A program made the position numbers and the translations under genes. The notes under the pieces were generated by a model that worked only from the letters and a program-made list of their open reading frames with translations, was not told the DNA's origin and ran no database searches. This document shows, one piece after another, positions 30,084 through 42,799 of a DNA stretch of 64,000 bases (its first letter is position 1; every line of letters starts with the position of its first letter). The stretch comes from Antedon mediterranea (Eukaryota; Echinodermata; Crinoidea; Comatulida; Antedonidae), in assembly GCF_964355755.1 (NCBI RefSeq), contig NC_092680.1:2209001-2273000 (forward strand), written 5' to 3'.

Positions 30084-30505
30084 GTCAAATGGCCGAGCGG
30101 TTAAGGCAGGGGCGCCGTTTACCGTACCTAAAGAGCCAACAACATCGGCAAGGGTTCGAGGCCGACTCGCTCCTAGTTCTGGTGGTGGAACAAGTCTTCT
30201 CGGATAAGGACTATAAACCGTAGGTCCAGTGTACACAGTTATAACCTGTGTGCACTTTAAAGAACCCAGTTCATTATTCGAAAAGAGTAGGGGGTTACCC
30301 CGGTGAACTGATTCAGTTTCAGTTTCAGTTTATTTTCCATTTCAATTTATGAACATAAGATAAACATTTTGGTTCACAAAATAGCCCCTGTATCAGGGGG
30401 ATTACCACCTATCTGATAGGACAGTGATTAATTCACTATTGGTAATCCTTGGCCAAATTGCCTAAAGACATAAAATTAAATTTAAAAAATAAAATAAATA
30501 TTAGT
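30084..30505 (+). mobile_element. Full-length Leu-tRNA-like SINE
   Basis: Best copy in the window. A box TGGCCGAGCGGTTAAGGC (30090-30107) and B box GGTTCGAGGCC (30153-30163) are intact pol III promoter elements with Leu-tRNA-like surroundings. Body and 3' domain are as in the 13.8 kb copy, and it ends in an A-rich AAATAAAATAAAT tail. Compared with that copy it carries an extra ~57 bp, including repeated CAGTTT, between GGTGAACTG and GTTCACAAAATAG. Confidence 0.88.
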
Positions 30506-31105
30506 TCTGAAAAGAACTGTTGAGTTTCTCGACGTTTCGATCAATATGCTTTGATCGTCCTCAAAGTAAGTAGCAAAATAAGCAACTAACAAAACAAGAA
30601 CAGAACAAGCTTTGAAAATACAAGTGTCAAATAAGCAATTCGGTTAAATACAAAAAATACCTAATACGAAAATACAAACCAATTTAATTGTTCACCCTAA
30701 CTCGACCAATTTCAAACACCTCTTTTACCCTTATTTATTTGTTTGTCTTGTCTTCGTCCATAGTTTGTCTCTTGCGTATGTACCGTCTGTATAACCCCTG
30801 TTTGTCTTGTCTTCGTCCATAGTTTGTCTCTTGCGTATGTACCGTCTGTATAACCCCTGTTTGTCTTGTCTTCGTCCATAGTTTGTCTCTTGCGTATGTA
30901 CCGTGTATAACCCCTGTTTGTCTCTGTCCATGAACATTGATCTGAATGTTCTAACCTTGTTTTCCTGGTGGAACCTGTCTTAAAGCTTTCTGAGCTTATT
31001 TGATTTCTTCAGATACAACGCATAAACTATTTGCTTCATATTTTGTTATCATATTTTGAATTTTGCTTTTTGTAAATAAATAAATGAATGAATGAATAGA
31101 GACAA
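30506..31105. repeat. Possible Penelope-like terminal fragment and LINE-type 3' tail
   Basis: 30520-30565 carries TCTCGACGTTTCGATCAA and TTTGATCGTCCTCAAAG. This small inverted repeat next to a GTCGAGAAAC-type motif is reminiscent of Penelope-like element termini. The block ends in AAATAAATAAATGAATGAATG (31075-31098), a LINE-style tail. No reverse transcriptase reading frame was found. Confidence 0.25.
30738..30920. repeat. Minisatellite, 58-59 bp unit
   Basis: Three near-identical units containing TGTTTGTCTTGTCTTCGTCC and TTGCGTATGTACCGTC, followed by a partial fourth. Confidence 0.9.
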
Positions 31106-32411
31106 TTCTTTTAAAGCTTCTTTAAACAACAAAAGCCCAGTAGACATAACTCATTCACGAAGTAATTGGTCAACGAAATTGACTTGATCTTACGATTAAA
31201 ACTATTACGTTAATGTCATAAACGAACATTTTACAAATGTTTATTGCATAGAACATGATTGAACATGACTCAGCAGCCTATCGTTCAATACGAAATAATA
31301 TATGATCTATCATAAAACAAAACAAAGGACAACCTCATCAAGCAAATATAGGTTAGAAGTTAGAAACATCATAATAGACATGTTAATCGACAGTTAAAGT
31401 TTGAAATAATGTTCAAAGTTATACTAATATTGTGGCCTAGTTTAAGAACCCAACATGGTTTCATTTGACTAAGGATGATTTAAAACAACAATAAACGTAA
31501 ACGATATGCAAATAGTTGCATGATGCATACATATGAACGTTTACACATACATTATAGTTAAATTAATATTTGTTGTGTAGCAAATGCTGTTCGCGCAAAA
31601 CAACAATAAGGAGTTGACTTCGTAAATGTATCTACTCGTATCAGCAATGAAAACATGGAACCGGTCTACATCATTGTGAAATAACATTACAGTTTTTTTT
31701 TTAAAGTAGAATGCACATGTGCTGGAGAAACATAAATAAGCCCAAAGAGCTTTAAGGCTAGTTCCACCAAAAAAAAAATAATTCACTAAAATTAATTAAT
31801 TCAATTACGTAACAATAATCACTATGGTTACTGTATTCACGCATTACACAGCGCTGCATAGAAGATGGATCACAATTCAAACAAATCAGAGACGTTTTAA
31901 AGTGTTTATCAAGAGTTGAAACTTTCGTTGGTGAGAAGATGTTCGATACGATTGTATAGCTTATTTAAAACAATAGTATTAACGAATACAATTAATTAAT
32001 TTAAATTACAAAAAAGTAAAAGTAATTATTTCAGTTACAAGCTAAAAATAAACATTAAGAAGACCACCATAATATAGTAAATTGTAAAGAAAATGAAAAC
32101 AGTATTAACAATTAACTTTATTATTATTTCATTGATCATAACTAGGCCTATAACAAAGTCAATCAGTTTGTTTCATTTTCATTTGGAATAATAATAATTA
32201 TTAAATGATGATATTACCGTAGCCTACATTTTTGTTTTCTTCATGTTGATTGATTGGTCAGTCGATTGGTAAATTGTTTGGTCGCCACTACTTAAATATT
32301 GTATGTAAGCCACGCCTGGCTACTTGAATGTGCCAGCCGTAAGAACGTGATTGGAATACGTGTGTTGTTCACGGTTAGTTTGTAACAAAAGTAAAATATC
32401 TTTTTTTACAG

Positions 32412-32501
32412 GGCTTCATTGCTTAGAAGGAAACTGAGGTTTTTTATTTTCATCTGCTGGAGGAAGAATGGAGGGAGAAAGGATGCTGTTTGAATCCGGA
32501 G
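32412..32501 (+). other. Candidate first coding exon of an unknown gene
   Basis: A strong acceptor (CTTTTTTTACAG) is followed by 56 nt, then an ATG opening MEGERMLFESG, then a consensus donor (GAG|GTAAGA at 32502). Acceptor, short 5' UTR, start codon and donor in this order look like a first coding exon. I could not find a following exon within the window, and the peptide is too short to identify. Confidence 0.25.
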
Positions 32502-33231
32502 GTAAGAAGGTTACCAAACGAAAAAATTGCAATATGTTGTCAAAATACGCGGATTAATATTTTGTATAAATTACCCTCCTTCGTAACGTCCTGAATGAAA
32601 GCTCCTCTAATATATTGTAATCTAAGACGGTTAACAAACGCGAGGTGGTTTGCACCAATAAGCAATCGTACAGTACCAATTCTGACGGTTACATGCGCAT
32701 GCGCACTAAGTGTTTTTTTTTATAATAAATACTTGGAAATGCTTGATCAAACTTGTATTCATGAAAATTTACCCATGAAAACGTACCCATAAAATGCACT
32801 CTGCCCGCGTTCATTATCCGGTGATAAGTTTGTTACCAGAATGCCGATTCAAACAGCGTATGAAATTGGATATATTGCGTCACCCAATTCAATACAGCCA
32901 TATAGTCATTACTAAATGACTTGCGATGGTCAGTTAGACTCTGTCTGGTAATGCATAATATCTTTCCCGAATGCATAGGTAGGGTTACGTTAACCTGTAT
33001 TTATGACTCTACACTTTTTTAAATGTTAAACCACAAAATAAAATAGGTCAATCGTTATTTTCAATATTAGGAAAAACTATATATTAATAAATGAAAACTT
33101 ATAATAAATGAAAACTAATTAAATGACATATGATTCAACTACTTATAAACCTACGATCATGAACTGCTAATAACTTGGGTCAAGGGTCAACATAACATTC
33201 AGCCAGTAAACTGCTATCGTTCATTGATTAT

Positions 33232-33271
33232 ATCATAGAGATATTATAGTGAACTATAATATCTCTATGAT
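33232..33271. repeat. Perfect 19 bp inverted repeat with 2 nt loop
   Basis: ATCATAGAGATATTATAGT is followed by GA and its exact reverse complement. Confidence 0.95.
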
Positions 33272-34739
33272 TATATTTACCTAAGTGATATATTATATGT
33301 AAATTAAAGGCTCATATCAATGACGACACTTATGCTGGCGACGCATTAATCAACTGTAGACTAATTCCACTAATCAGCATAAACGCACCCAGAATAGATT
33401 CAAAGTAGAATGCTATAGTCATTTCCCGAGAAATTAACTAACAAACTATATTCTAAATCATCTAGCTTAATCAACCGGTTTCCCTATGGAGCGCCGCCCA
33501 TGAGCTTTGGTCAAAATAGTTGTTTTGTTGTCTGCTCCAATTTAATACCAGTGGTTAATTTACGTTATTCTGTTTCTCGCTCTCCCGAAGGAGAAACCTT
33601 TTAACTGGGTCTCAAATTCTCCGTGTGTTCTAACAACTTCGATTCAATCTATTTATGTAACCCAGAACTCAGTCCACGATTCTGATTACTTTTTAGAGTG
33701 TGTAAACTATTTATACGTTATTAGTAATTGATAATCAACTTTGGTGTATTGTTGATAAAGTCATGTTATCAGTAACTGACATTATCTTAAAATGAATTTT
33801 TTCAATATGTGTTTCTGAGTGCACTCGATAGATGCAAGCGAATGTCATTGAACATGAATTTGTTCAAACGGTGTTTCTTATTGATCTATCGGTGAATGAA
33901 TATGTACTCGGACAACTAAAAAAACGCACGCGAGTGTCAATGATAAATTTGTTCAATTGGTGTTTCTGATTATAAGAGGATTTGTTTCGGTTAATCGATA
34001 TGTACTCGAAGGTTCCCGTACTCGAATTAATTCAAAGTTATTTGAAAAAATACGCTTAAATGTATCGCGTGTAATGACACCCGATAAGTACACGCGAGTA
34101 TCTCGCGGTGGCGCTAGACAATCCTGGATCCAGCATCCATTAAAACAAGAATATTGTAAAAAAAAAATATTTTCTTTGTTTGATAAGGTATCATGATTTA
34201 AAAACGATTGTAGCAAATGTTATTTGATAGTCAATATATTACAAAAATACGTGATGCTCTTTCTTGGACACTCGAGCACGAAATTTGTTTTGAATGATGA
34301 TGTCTTTATCTGTTTAGTCACCTCAGATAATACACTTTGTAATAAAACAACAAAAAACAAGATCAATTTTTTCGAATTTGGCCCTTCATAGGCTGTATTA
34401 GAGAATCGTTGCTCATCATGTTGGAAAATGAATTTCCTCCAAAATATCAATTACGTACAATTCAATGGATTGTATATGTCTACTTCCAGATTCTCGGTAT
34501 ATCAAATGCTAAATTAATTTACAAGGTAAAGACATCAAGAACACATTAGTTGTTAAAATGAAATTTCTATAGAAAACAAGAAGCAATTATAACTGAATCA
34601 AAATATACCAAATACACTGGTTTTAGTTCATTGAAGTGTTTAAAAAAAACTCTGTTATGATGGGGGGAAGAGAAATCTCACGCTTCCCCCTGATGCTGAT
34701 CAATCAAAATTATTTTTATAAATTTTATTTGTAAAATAA

Positions 34740-34960
34740 ACTTATGTCGTATTTTATTAAGCACTTAAAGGCGTGTTTTTATATTTTTAATGTAATTTTA
34801 CTATAATACCGTAACTTTTTAATGTTTTGATATTTTAACTCACGCTTTCTGCTTTTTATTGTTATATTGTAGTTTTATATCCTTTTAACTCCATTTTATT
34901 TGTATTGTTCTTGTTTTCTTGTGACACTGATTTTGACCAAATAAATGAATGAATGAAAAC
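34740..34960 (+). repeat. LINE-type 3' end with GAAT-rich tail
   Basis: Pyrimidine-rich 3' UTR-like sequence ending GACCAAATAAATGAATGAATG. This is the 3' end style of CR1/L2-type elements. No coding part is adjoining. Confidence 0.35.
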
Positions 34961-34990
34961 TCATTTCGTTTAGATTCTACAGAATTTACA

Positions 34991-35076
34991 CAAGGATATA
35001 TAGGCAAGGATATATAGGCAAGGATATATAGGCAAGGATATATAGGCAAGGATATATAGGCAAGGATATATAGGCA
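34991..35076. repeat. 14 bp tandem repeat, six units
   Basis: Six identical or near-identical units of AAGGATATATAGGC. The LPIYPCLYILAYIS-type open frames on the minus strand come from this repeat. Confidence 0.95.
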
Positions 35077-35360
35077 TAACAAAATTCAAAACTTGAAAAA
35101 AAAACACTGAATGAAACAATAAACTGGGTTGTAACAGGATATACATATTTAGAGGGGAAACGGGTTCGAGTACGATATCGAGGTGGCCACGAGAAGAATA
35201 CAAATTCACATTTCAAAGAGAACAAAAATCTAACATCTTTACAAAAACAGAATTTAAGCTTGTATTTTTCTTGAAGCTACAAAAGAGTCATGGTTAGGGT
35301 GAAAGTGGTAATAACTCTTTTCAAATGAATTTCACTAAAATGTATTGACAACAGAAACAT

Positions 35361-35700
35361 TTAAAGATGAAGAAATTATTCTTAACAACATTTTTGTTGA
35401 ATATACCATTTTAATGTAATATAATAGTTATCCACTTTGAGCAAAAATTGGATTGAAAAAAAAATGTATTTACCTGCAAAAACTGTAATTTAAAACAAGA
35501 AATAGTAAAAATGGCTGCCACAATAGGTTTTTGATTGAATTTAACCATTTATTTTGTCATTTTTAAAGTGAAAACATTATTTTTTTCGTTTTTTTTTCTG
35601 CGAAAGTGATAGACTTTATTAAAACTATAAAATAACATATTCAAAGTCTGATTTAATTAATCTTCATTTTTCATGTTTTTAGGGGACAATACATCTTTAA
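35361..35700 (-). mobile_element. MITE family 2 (TTAA-ended), reverse copy
   Basis: Begins TTAAAGATG and ends GGGGACAATACATCTTTAA. Internal blocks (GTTATCCACTTTGAGC, ATTTAACCATTTATTTTGTC) match the 38.4 and 41.9 kb copies in reverse complement. Confidence 0.8.
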
Positions 35701-35735
35701 ACGATAGCTGTAACTTGTGTGGAAGGAATGGTTTA

Positions 35736-35884
35736 AAGCTCTGTCCACACTATTAAACTTTGATGTGATGTGCCCAAATATGGTAGTAACATGGCCAAAT
35801 ATGGTAGTGATATGACATCATCATGTCCATATATGGTTACATCATATTTTTGTCACACAAAGTTTGATAGTGTAGACAGGGCTT
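35736..35884. mobile_element. MITE family 1 copy
   Basis: AAGCTCTGTCCACACTATT to GTGTAGACAGGGCTT with two core units. It lies 35 bp from the end of the MITE family 2 copy. Confidence 0.85.
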
Positions 35885-36589
35885 AAGAAGAAGTGTATCG
35901 TCACACATTAAAAAATAACAGTCAATTGTTTTAAAAGCAAAGCTTCTTACATCATCAATCTATCTGCATTCTTGCGCGTGCGTAAAGAAAACTCAGACAA
36001 TAAAAACAATCGACGTCGATGTAGTGATTATGCTATCGATTGTAACTGGGTCACTCGGTCAATATACGATTTCTTGAGGTGTTATTATAGCTCTTATGAT
36101 GCAACGAATGCTGCAAAATAATTCAATTGATTCAAAGTAAAACAAACTTGAACCATGATAATACGTCTTAAACAGTAGACACGATTAAAAACGTTTTCTT
36201 TCTGTATATGACGCAATAGCGTTTTGGTTTTGCGTTTTAGACGCAATGTAAACGCAATTCAACTTTTTATACATTTAAATTAAATTCTAACCCCAATAAA
36301 CATTAGCTTTTATCTTATAAATTAACGGAAATAAATGATTACTATATTATTCGTCTGTCAATGAAAAATCTTCGGGATTGATGTATAGGCATATACAGAT
36401 TATTTTTAAGATCAAAACATTTGATTTCAATAGCATAATATTATAGTATATCATCTGTTCTTTTGCTATTTTTTTTGGATTATTTAGTTCCGTTTAATGT
36501 TCTTTATTAGTTATACGTTTCTATATAAAGGCCTATATCTATAAATACAATCATTTGAGTCAGTTTAGAACATAGAGTAAGAGTGACAG

Positions 36590-36746
36590 TTCTGTCTACA
36601 CTATCAAACTAATTTGATTAAAAGTGTGATGTGTCTAAATATTGTAGTGATATGCTCAAATATGGTACTGATATGACATCATCATGCCCTTATATAGTCA
36701 CACCACAGTTTTTGTCACATCAAGTTTGATAATGTAGACAGAGCTT
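36590..36746. mobile_element. MITE family 1 copy
   Basis: TTCTGTCTACACTATCAAAC to AATGTAGACAGAGCTT. Two core units, more diverged than most. Confidence 0.85.
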
Positions 36747-37096
36747 TAGATTGGCAGATCTTAACATTCAAGTGTAGGCCCTACACGGCAAAAAATCCTA
36801 TCCTTAAATTCCAGTAATTACAATTTATTATGTAATTGAAACCAATCAGCATGAAGAATAGCCATGTCTATGCATTAATGCAAGTAATTATTTTCTGACC
36901 ATCACCTGATTGTTGTAAATATCTCGTAAGGTTCTTCAACTAAAAATAATCAATATTATATCACTACAAGGTATGAAATTAGTTTTCATACGTCTGTCTG
37001 ACCTCACGACCGACCTATATTCTAAAGGTTGATAAAGTGCAAGGCTTAAGTCCAGCAGATTGCGTCTGATGCAAAGGTAGCTTCTTGTGCATCCTA

Positions 37097-37161
37097 AAGC
37101 TCTGTCTACATTATCAAAATTTGATTTAAAAAGTGTGATGTGCGCAAATATGACAGAGCTT
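37097..37161. mobile_element. MITE family 1, 65 bp deletion derivative
   Basis: Complete left terminus (AAGCTCTGTCTACATTATC) joined after one partial core unit directly to GACAGAGCTT. Confidence 0.75.
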
Positions 37162-38365
37162 TACGCTGACAAACCTTTTATTGGTCTTTCCCGGATGTCA
37201 TATTGCGCGCGCATGGTGTAATACGCTTTTTTTGGCAAGCGTAATCATCATACATATTTCTAACTAGTGTAAATCAAGCACTAGGTCTATTCTGGTAATG
37301 TACAGGCAATTTGAAGCAGACTATCAAGTGGGCCTAGTATTCACCCCAAACGTAGGAGGGCAGTGTAACTCTATTCGTGTGAACCCTCCACCCTCCCAAA
37401 ATTTGTCCAAACATAATAAAGAGAGCGGAATAATAAAAAATAAAGTATTTGATTTTTTAGCCTTCTGAGTGATCAACGTTCCAATGATATATTCTCCAGT
37501 TATCTTAGTATGTTTTACGGTACTACTTTTGAATTAATTTGTCATTTTTTACGTTTTACACAATTCAGTTGAATGCGCATTTATTCTTAATTGGAACTTG
37601 TCAAATGTCGGAAATATGGACGACATTGCTTCAACAATTACTTTATGCTTTCTTCACGCACAACAATTGTACACAATTACTCAACAAAAACTCATTTAAA
37701 TCGTGTTAAAACGTGGTTAAATCGCCTGTTACGGAAACTAGAATCTTTTGTACCAGTGCGCCTTTTAAACGTGTAAAGTCGCTTTATAACGCTGCATCGA
37801 CATCCGATTAATTACTTATTTATCTTAATTTTGTTGACCCGGATTTATTTCACTAATCAAATCGTACGGCACTTGAATCGTATCCAATTAGAGAGAGAAG
37901 CCTCTCTCATCACTCGGCGAGAAATGTCAACAAATCGTTGAAGAACTAGGACAGGTCAGATGTCTGCCCTTGGGTGCCAATTCAACCTTCATTATATTCT
38001 AGGCATCTTTTACCCACAGCAGCAAAACCAGTATACCACCGTTATTAATATGATTCCTGCATTCATAGTTGGCATAATTTTCCAATTGGCTTAGCACAAA
38101 ATACGATCGTATTTATAATCGCTTGATGTTGAATGGTTCAATTGATCTACCATGTCTATGCATCTCTCCAGATTGATCTTTTGGAGTGATAGAGCGATCG
38201 ATTTGTTCAATTGGTCAAGTTCTGCTTGGTCAGATTCATTGAAAACGTTGGTCCAAAAGATTTGAATGATTACGTAATCAATTATGTTCTTCCAATAGAC
38301 AAGATAGTATTATATAAAACAACAAACGTCTTAATTAATTAATTAATTATTCAACTTAATTATTA

Positions 38366-38686
38366 TTAAAGATGTAGGCTATTGTTCCCAAAAACATGAA
38401 CTAATAAAGATGAATAAAATCCGACTTTGAGTAGTTTATTTTTTAGTTTTAATAAAGTTAATCAGTTCCATAGAAAATAATGTTTTCACTTATAAAATGA
38501 CAAAATAAATGGTTCAATTCAACCAAAAATTCATTGAATTTTTTTGCTTTAAATTACAATTTTTCCAGGTAAATTAATTGGTTTTCTATCCAATTTTTGG
38601 TCAAGGTGGATAACTAATAAGTAACATTAAAATGGCATATTAAAAAAAAATGCAAATTATTTTTAAGTGGGACAATACATCTTTAA
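38366..38686 (+). mobile_element. MITE family 2 (TTAA-ended)
   Basis: TTAAAGATGTA at the left, GGGACAATACATCTTTAA at the right. The TTAA at both ends matches the target-site duplication of piggyBac-type transposases. It is non-coding. Confidence 0.8.
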
Positions 38687-39674
38687 ATTGATTATGGTTT
38701 TCAATGTTATTTTAAATGTTGTTTTCAGTAGTGAACTTGAAGAAGTATGTAGTAGTGTGACCTTTTATAGTCAACCCAATTAACATTAACAATAAAGAAC
38801 AAGGAGTAGGCCTAACCTACATACATTATGTATTAATAATCAATAATTTACATAAAATAACCATTAACTACGTATGAAATTAGTTTTCAACGATGAGTGA
38901 AAAATAATCAATATGATATACCGTTAAAGTCTTTTTACAAGGCCATTGTACTTTTTTTGGATAAAATACTGATTTTAATACCACACCCGTTATTAACGTT
39001 ATTTATAACGTTATTACATATAACCTTATAGCTATATAATATTATACACAAACATCATGTTAAACAATACCACGAATGCCTATAAAATTTAAGAATAATA
39101 ATAATAATTTTGTAACAATAAACATGAACAACCACTCTCCGTTGACCTGGACTAAAGTGCAAACAACAAGCATTTACGTACATCTCATGTATATTTCACA
39201 GACACATTTAACCTGATATTGAAAGAGAGTTCACGATAAGAAAAGGTAAAACGGTTAACAATGTTAATATCAAATTAAATGGTAGAGAAGTTTACTAATG
39301 TGATATGGGATTAAAAATGCTCGAAGAGGTAAATCATTATTATTCCTTTAAAATGATGCTGTTTAATAACTGAACTACATCTAACCAACCAACAAAATAA
39401 TTGATTATTTTACCCTTGTTTAAAGGGCTGCATGTTGGCAGTAACACTGTTCTACATATATGTGCTTTTTTCTTTGAATTTTACACTGGACACAACAAAA
39501 AGGAAATTCGTTTAAGGTTAAAACGTTAAATGTCAGTCTTTATTGACTTTCAGAATTACTTTGTATGTCCTTGAACATTTTAACTTCTTTTATTAAAATA
39601 AAACATATCAGGAAATTGTGGTTTTCTCGGAATTTAAATAGAACTTACCAACCATATCAGCATTTTCTTTAATT

Positions 39675-40000
39675 ATAAATAAATCCACTCCTACTGAAGT
39701 TACTAATTGGTTTTAAAATGATATAAATAGTGAACATTTAAAAATGAATTTACTTTTAATATCATTACTAATTCTGTGCTTTTTTTGTATTTCTACTATA
39801 AAAATGGAAGAATGCAAATAAATAAACCCACTCCTTCTGAAGTTACTAAATTGGTTTAGAAATGATATAAATAGTGATAATAAACTTTCTCTTTTTGTAT
39901 TCTATGCTATTTTTATTTACTTTATTTTTTTTAATGGAAGAATACTATTTCCAATAATAATAATATAATCCTGGTTCTGAAATTACTGAAGTGGTTTTGA
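39675..40000 (+). repeat. Three diverged tandem units, about 140-155 bp
   Basis: The block AATAAATCCACTCCTACTGA then TTACTAATTGGTTTTAAAAT recurs near 39820 and, more diverged, near 39965. Confidence 0.6.
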
Positions 40001-41231
40001 AATAATTTGTAAGCGATTCTAAACGTAGGCAAGTTCATATTTTCCAACAAGCTTTTCATTAAATGAACAATACGGTACACCTTTAACCTACAAATATATG
40101 GAAATGATCACAACATGATAGCACAATACATTCCTTGAATCACCGTCAAGAGTCCCTTAAATCAGGAAATACATTCACAACATCTGGTAATGTATTAAGT
40201 TTAGATCAATACTTCCTTGTGTATAAATGAAAAACATGTACAGTACTACTGAAAACAATACAATTCGAGATTGTTCACTTTACCCATTGAGGATTTTACT
40301 TTAAATTTATTCAATAATGTTTCTTATATTTTTCTGGAACCATACTGAATTATTGTTTTGAATTGTTAATGTGGTTATTTTGTGTTTAATCAAAATAATG
40401 GTGTTTTTATATGTTTTGGAAAGTTTACACAGTAATTGTATAAACTTGAGGCAGAAGTCATCAACAAATAATACAGAACATTTTAGGATGTATTCGTACT
40501 ATATATGAATTATTAACATTTGTATATAAGAACAAGTTAGGTAATTTTGTATTTAATCACCATTGTAATGTTTTAAATGTTTTGGAATGTTCATGTCAGG
40601 CAGAAATCATATATTGCATAATATACTGTTTTTGTTGTTTATAACGTGTAGAGTTATCGACCAAGATGACAACTTTCAAGAACAATGAACAGACAGCATT
40701 AGGGAAATATAACACTATATTGAATTCATTTCTGTTTCCCTAATGCTTCTTCAGATGTTTTATCACAGTTTGGAAACTTCTTCAGTCGCAGTTCATGAGT
40801 TCAGGATTTTTGTTGAAAAATAAATGTTAGGCTCAACCATACTAATATATATATATAATTATATATATATTACTTTTCAGCAATGCTGGTTTATATATTT
40901 ATGATATTGCACAATGTCAAGAAATGTCAAGTACTTATGAAATTCCCTTTTATCAATTCCGGTAAAAGGAAATATCTGCACAGTTTTTTAAGGTCAGTGG
41001 TGGTGCTATGGAGCACAGAGCATTTGGGGTTAAATAAATAAATAAAGATGGTACATTTTCCAGAAAAAGCAAGGTTATTAAGGAAGATAATATGTTGAGA
41101 AAGAAGGAGTGAGCAGACAAAGAAGAAGAAACAAAAAAGGTGTTATGAGAAGTATGTTTAGATGGTTATGTTTTACAAAAAGATGAAGTGGAGTGAGATT
41201 AGATGTGAAAGAAAGGAAAAACAAATTAAAT

Positions 41232-41376
41232 GAAGGTAACCAGCGAAGAGAGATTGGATATGTTTTAAGAAAAGATGAAGGTAACCAGTGAAGAGAGATT
41301 GGAAATGTTTTATGAAAAGATGACGATAACCAGTGAAGAGAGATTGGATATGTTTTACGACAAGATGAAAATAACC
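41232..41376 (+). repeat. Purine-rich 45 bp tandem repeat, three units
   Basis: Units start at about 41232, 41277 and 41322, with a partial one at 41367. The consensus contains GAAGGTAACCAGTGAAGAG and AGATTGGATATGTTTTA. The length is a multiple of three, but frames are broken by stops. Confidence 0.85.
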
Positions 41377-41861
41377 TTAGGATAAGATGAAGAACAATAT
41401 ACAGAAAACATTAGATTGTTTGACTAAAAAATAAGAAGATGATATATGGTGCAGTATAGAGCGAGTTCAATGATTCTTTAAAAGAAAAATTACCACAGAA
41501 ATGACGAATATTACTATTTATTTATTATTATTCTTTTGTTTATCCCATTCAAAGAAGAAGATGTATCAATGCAGATAAGCATAATAATAACAATAATACT
41601 CACAATGCAAATATCGAAATTCAGCCGTTTAATATGCAGATGCCCTGGAGTTTATTGTTTCTAGACATAGAGTACCGTTCGAAAATCGGCTGAATATAAT
41701 ATGAACTTTCAACAAGATAACAGAATCAGTTCTGCTTTATTCTTAATTTTCTATCCTTTTAAAAGTATACATTAGGCTTAATTCTATTTGTATTTAATAA
41801 AATAACTTTATTATTTTGTACAAATAGTTTGTTTATTGACAAACGGATTTCAAAAAAAATA

Positions 41862-42204
41862 TTAAAGATGTTATATTGTCCTCCAAAAACATGAAAAATA
41901 AACATTAATAAAATCAAACGTTGAATAGATTATTTTGTAGCTTTAATAAAGTTAATCACTTACATAGAAAAACACGGAAACAATTAATGTTTTCACTTAC
42001 AAAATGACAAAATAAATGGTTAAATTCAATCAAAAACCCATTGACTGGCAGCTATTTTTGCTTTAAACGACAGTTTTTTAAGTAAATACTTAATTTTCCA
42101 ATCCAATTTTTGGTCAAAGTGGATAACATTATGTGACATTAAAATGGCATATAGAACAAAAAATGTTTTTATTAATTTTTGTCAGTTTGACAATACATCT
42201 TTAA
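41862..42204 (+). mobile_element. MITE family 2 (TTAA-ended)
   Basis: TTAAAGATGTTATATTGTCC at the left and TTTGACAATACATCTTTAA at the right. It is collinear with the 38.4 kb copy, with a ~20 bp length difference in the middle. Confidence 0.8.
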
Positions 42205-42799
42205 CAATTGTTTGCAATTTGTAGTTATCTGCTTAAACTAAGTTGAAAATGTTCCAATTTTGTCATTTACTCTTTTAATCGTGATAGCAAAGGTCAAAGT
42301 TCATAATACAATATGGCCGTATTAAGAATAATTATCAGTCAAATGGTTTTTTAGAAACTAAATTTACATCGTCAAGTCATCACATTTACATATCAGTCAT
42401 AAACAATCAACTCATCTTTGTGACCCATTTAGTTAACAAGTTCACAAGGTGTTTAAGCCAGCATTAATGACTAACATAAATATTAATTCTTATTTTGTAA
42501 GTTCTCTGTTCAACCTATTTATTTAAGAAAAACAAGTGTATTCTTTAAAGAAGTTCAAAGGCCGAAGGCTACACATTAAACTTTAGTACAATAAATGAAG
42601 CTAAAAACGCGTTTGTTACGTCGGACTAATAATCAATCGTCTCATTTTGTAAAAAAAAATGTCAATTCAATTCAATTATATTATATTATTTCGTCAAGCA
42701 CTTTGGCTCGAAAATGATCTTGCTTGTCACGTATATAACACATTAAAAGTATTATCAAATGGATAAAATATAAACACCAAGGGGTATATTATATATATA

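Larger units (their letters stand above)
19754..32411. other. Region without recognised genes, rich in simple repeats
   Basis: After the ODF3-like stop (a possible ATTAAA signal lies near 19816) I find no exon matching a known family. The identifiable content is CG-rich and trinucleotide minisatellites, a CRE-bearing tandem duplication, a foldback element, one full SINE and LINE-like 3' tails, each listed separately. Slightly GC-richer blocks at 20423-20674 and 24901-25167 hold short unexplained open frames. Confidence 0.5.

Noticed and set aside
30084-30170. Functional tRNA-Leu gene
   Set aside because: A and B boxes are good, but the acceptor stem and anticodon arm do not form, and the same head is joined to a SINE body in three places.
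34885-35225. LPIYPCLYILAYIS repeat protein
   Set aside because: Translation of the AAGGATATATAGGC tandem repeat.
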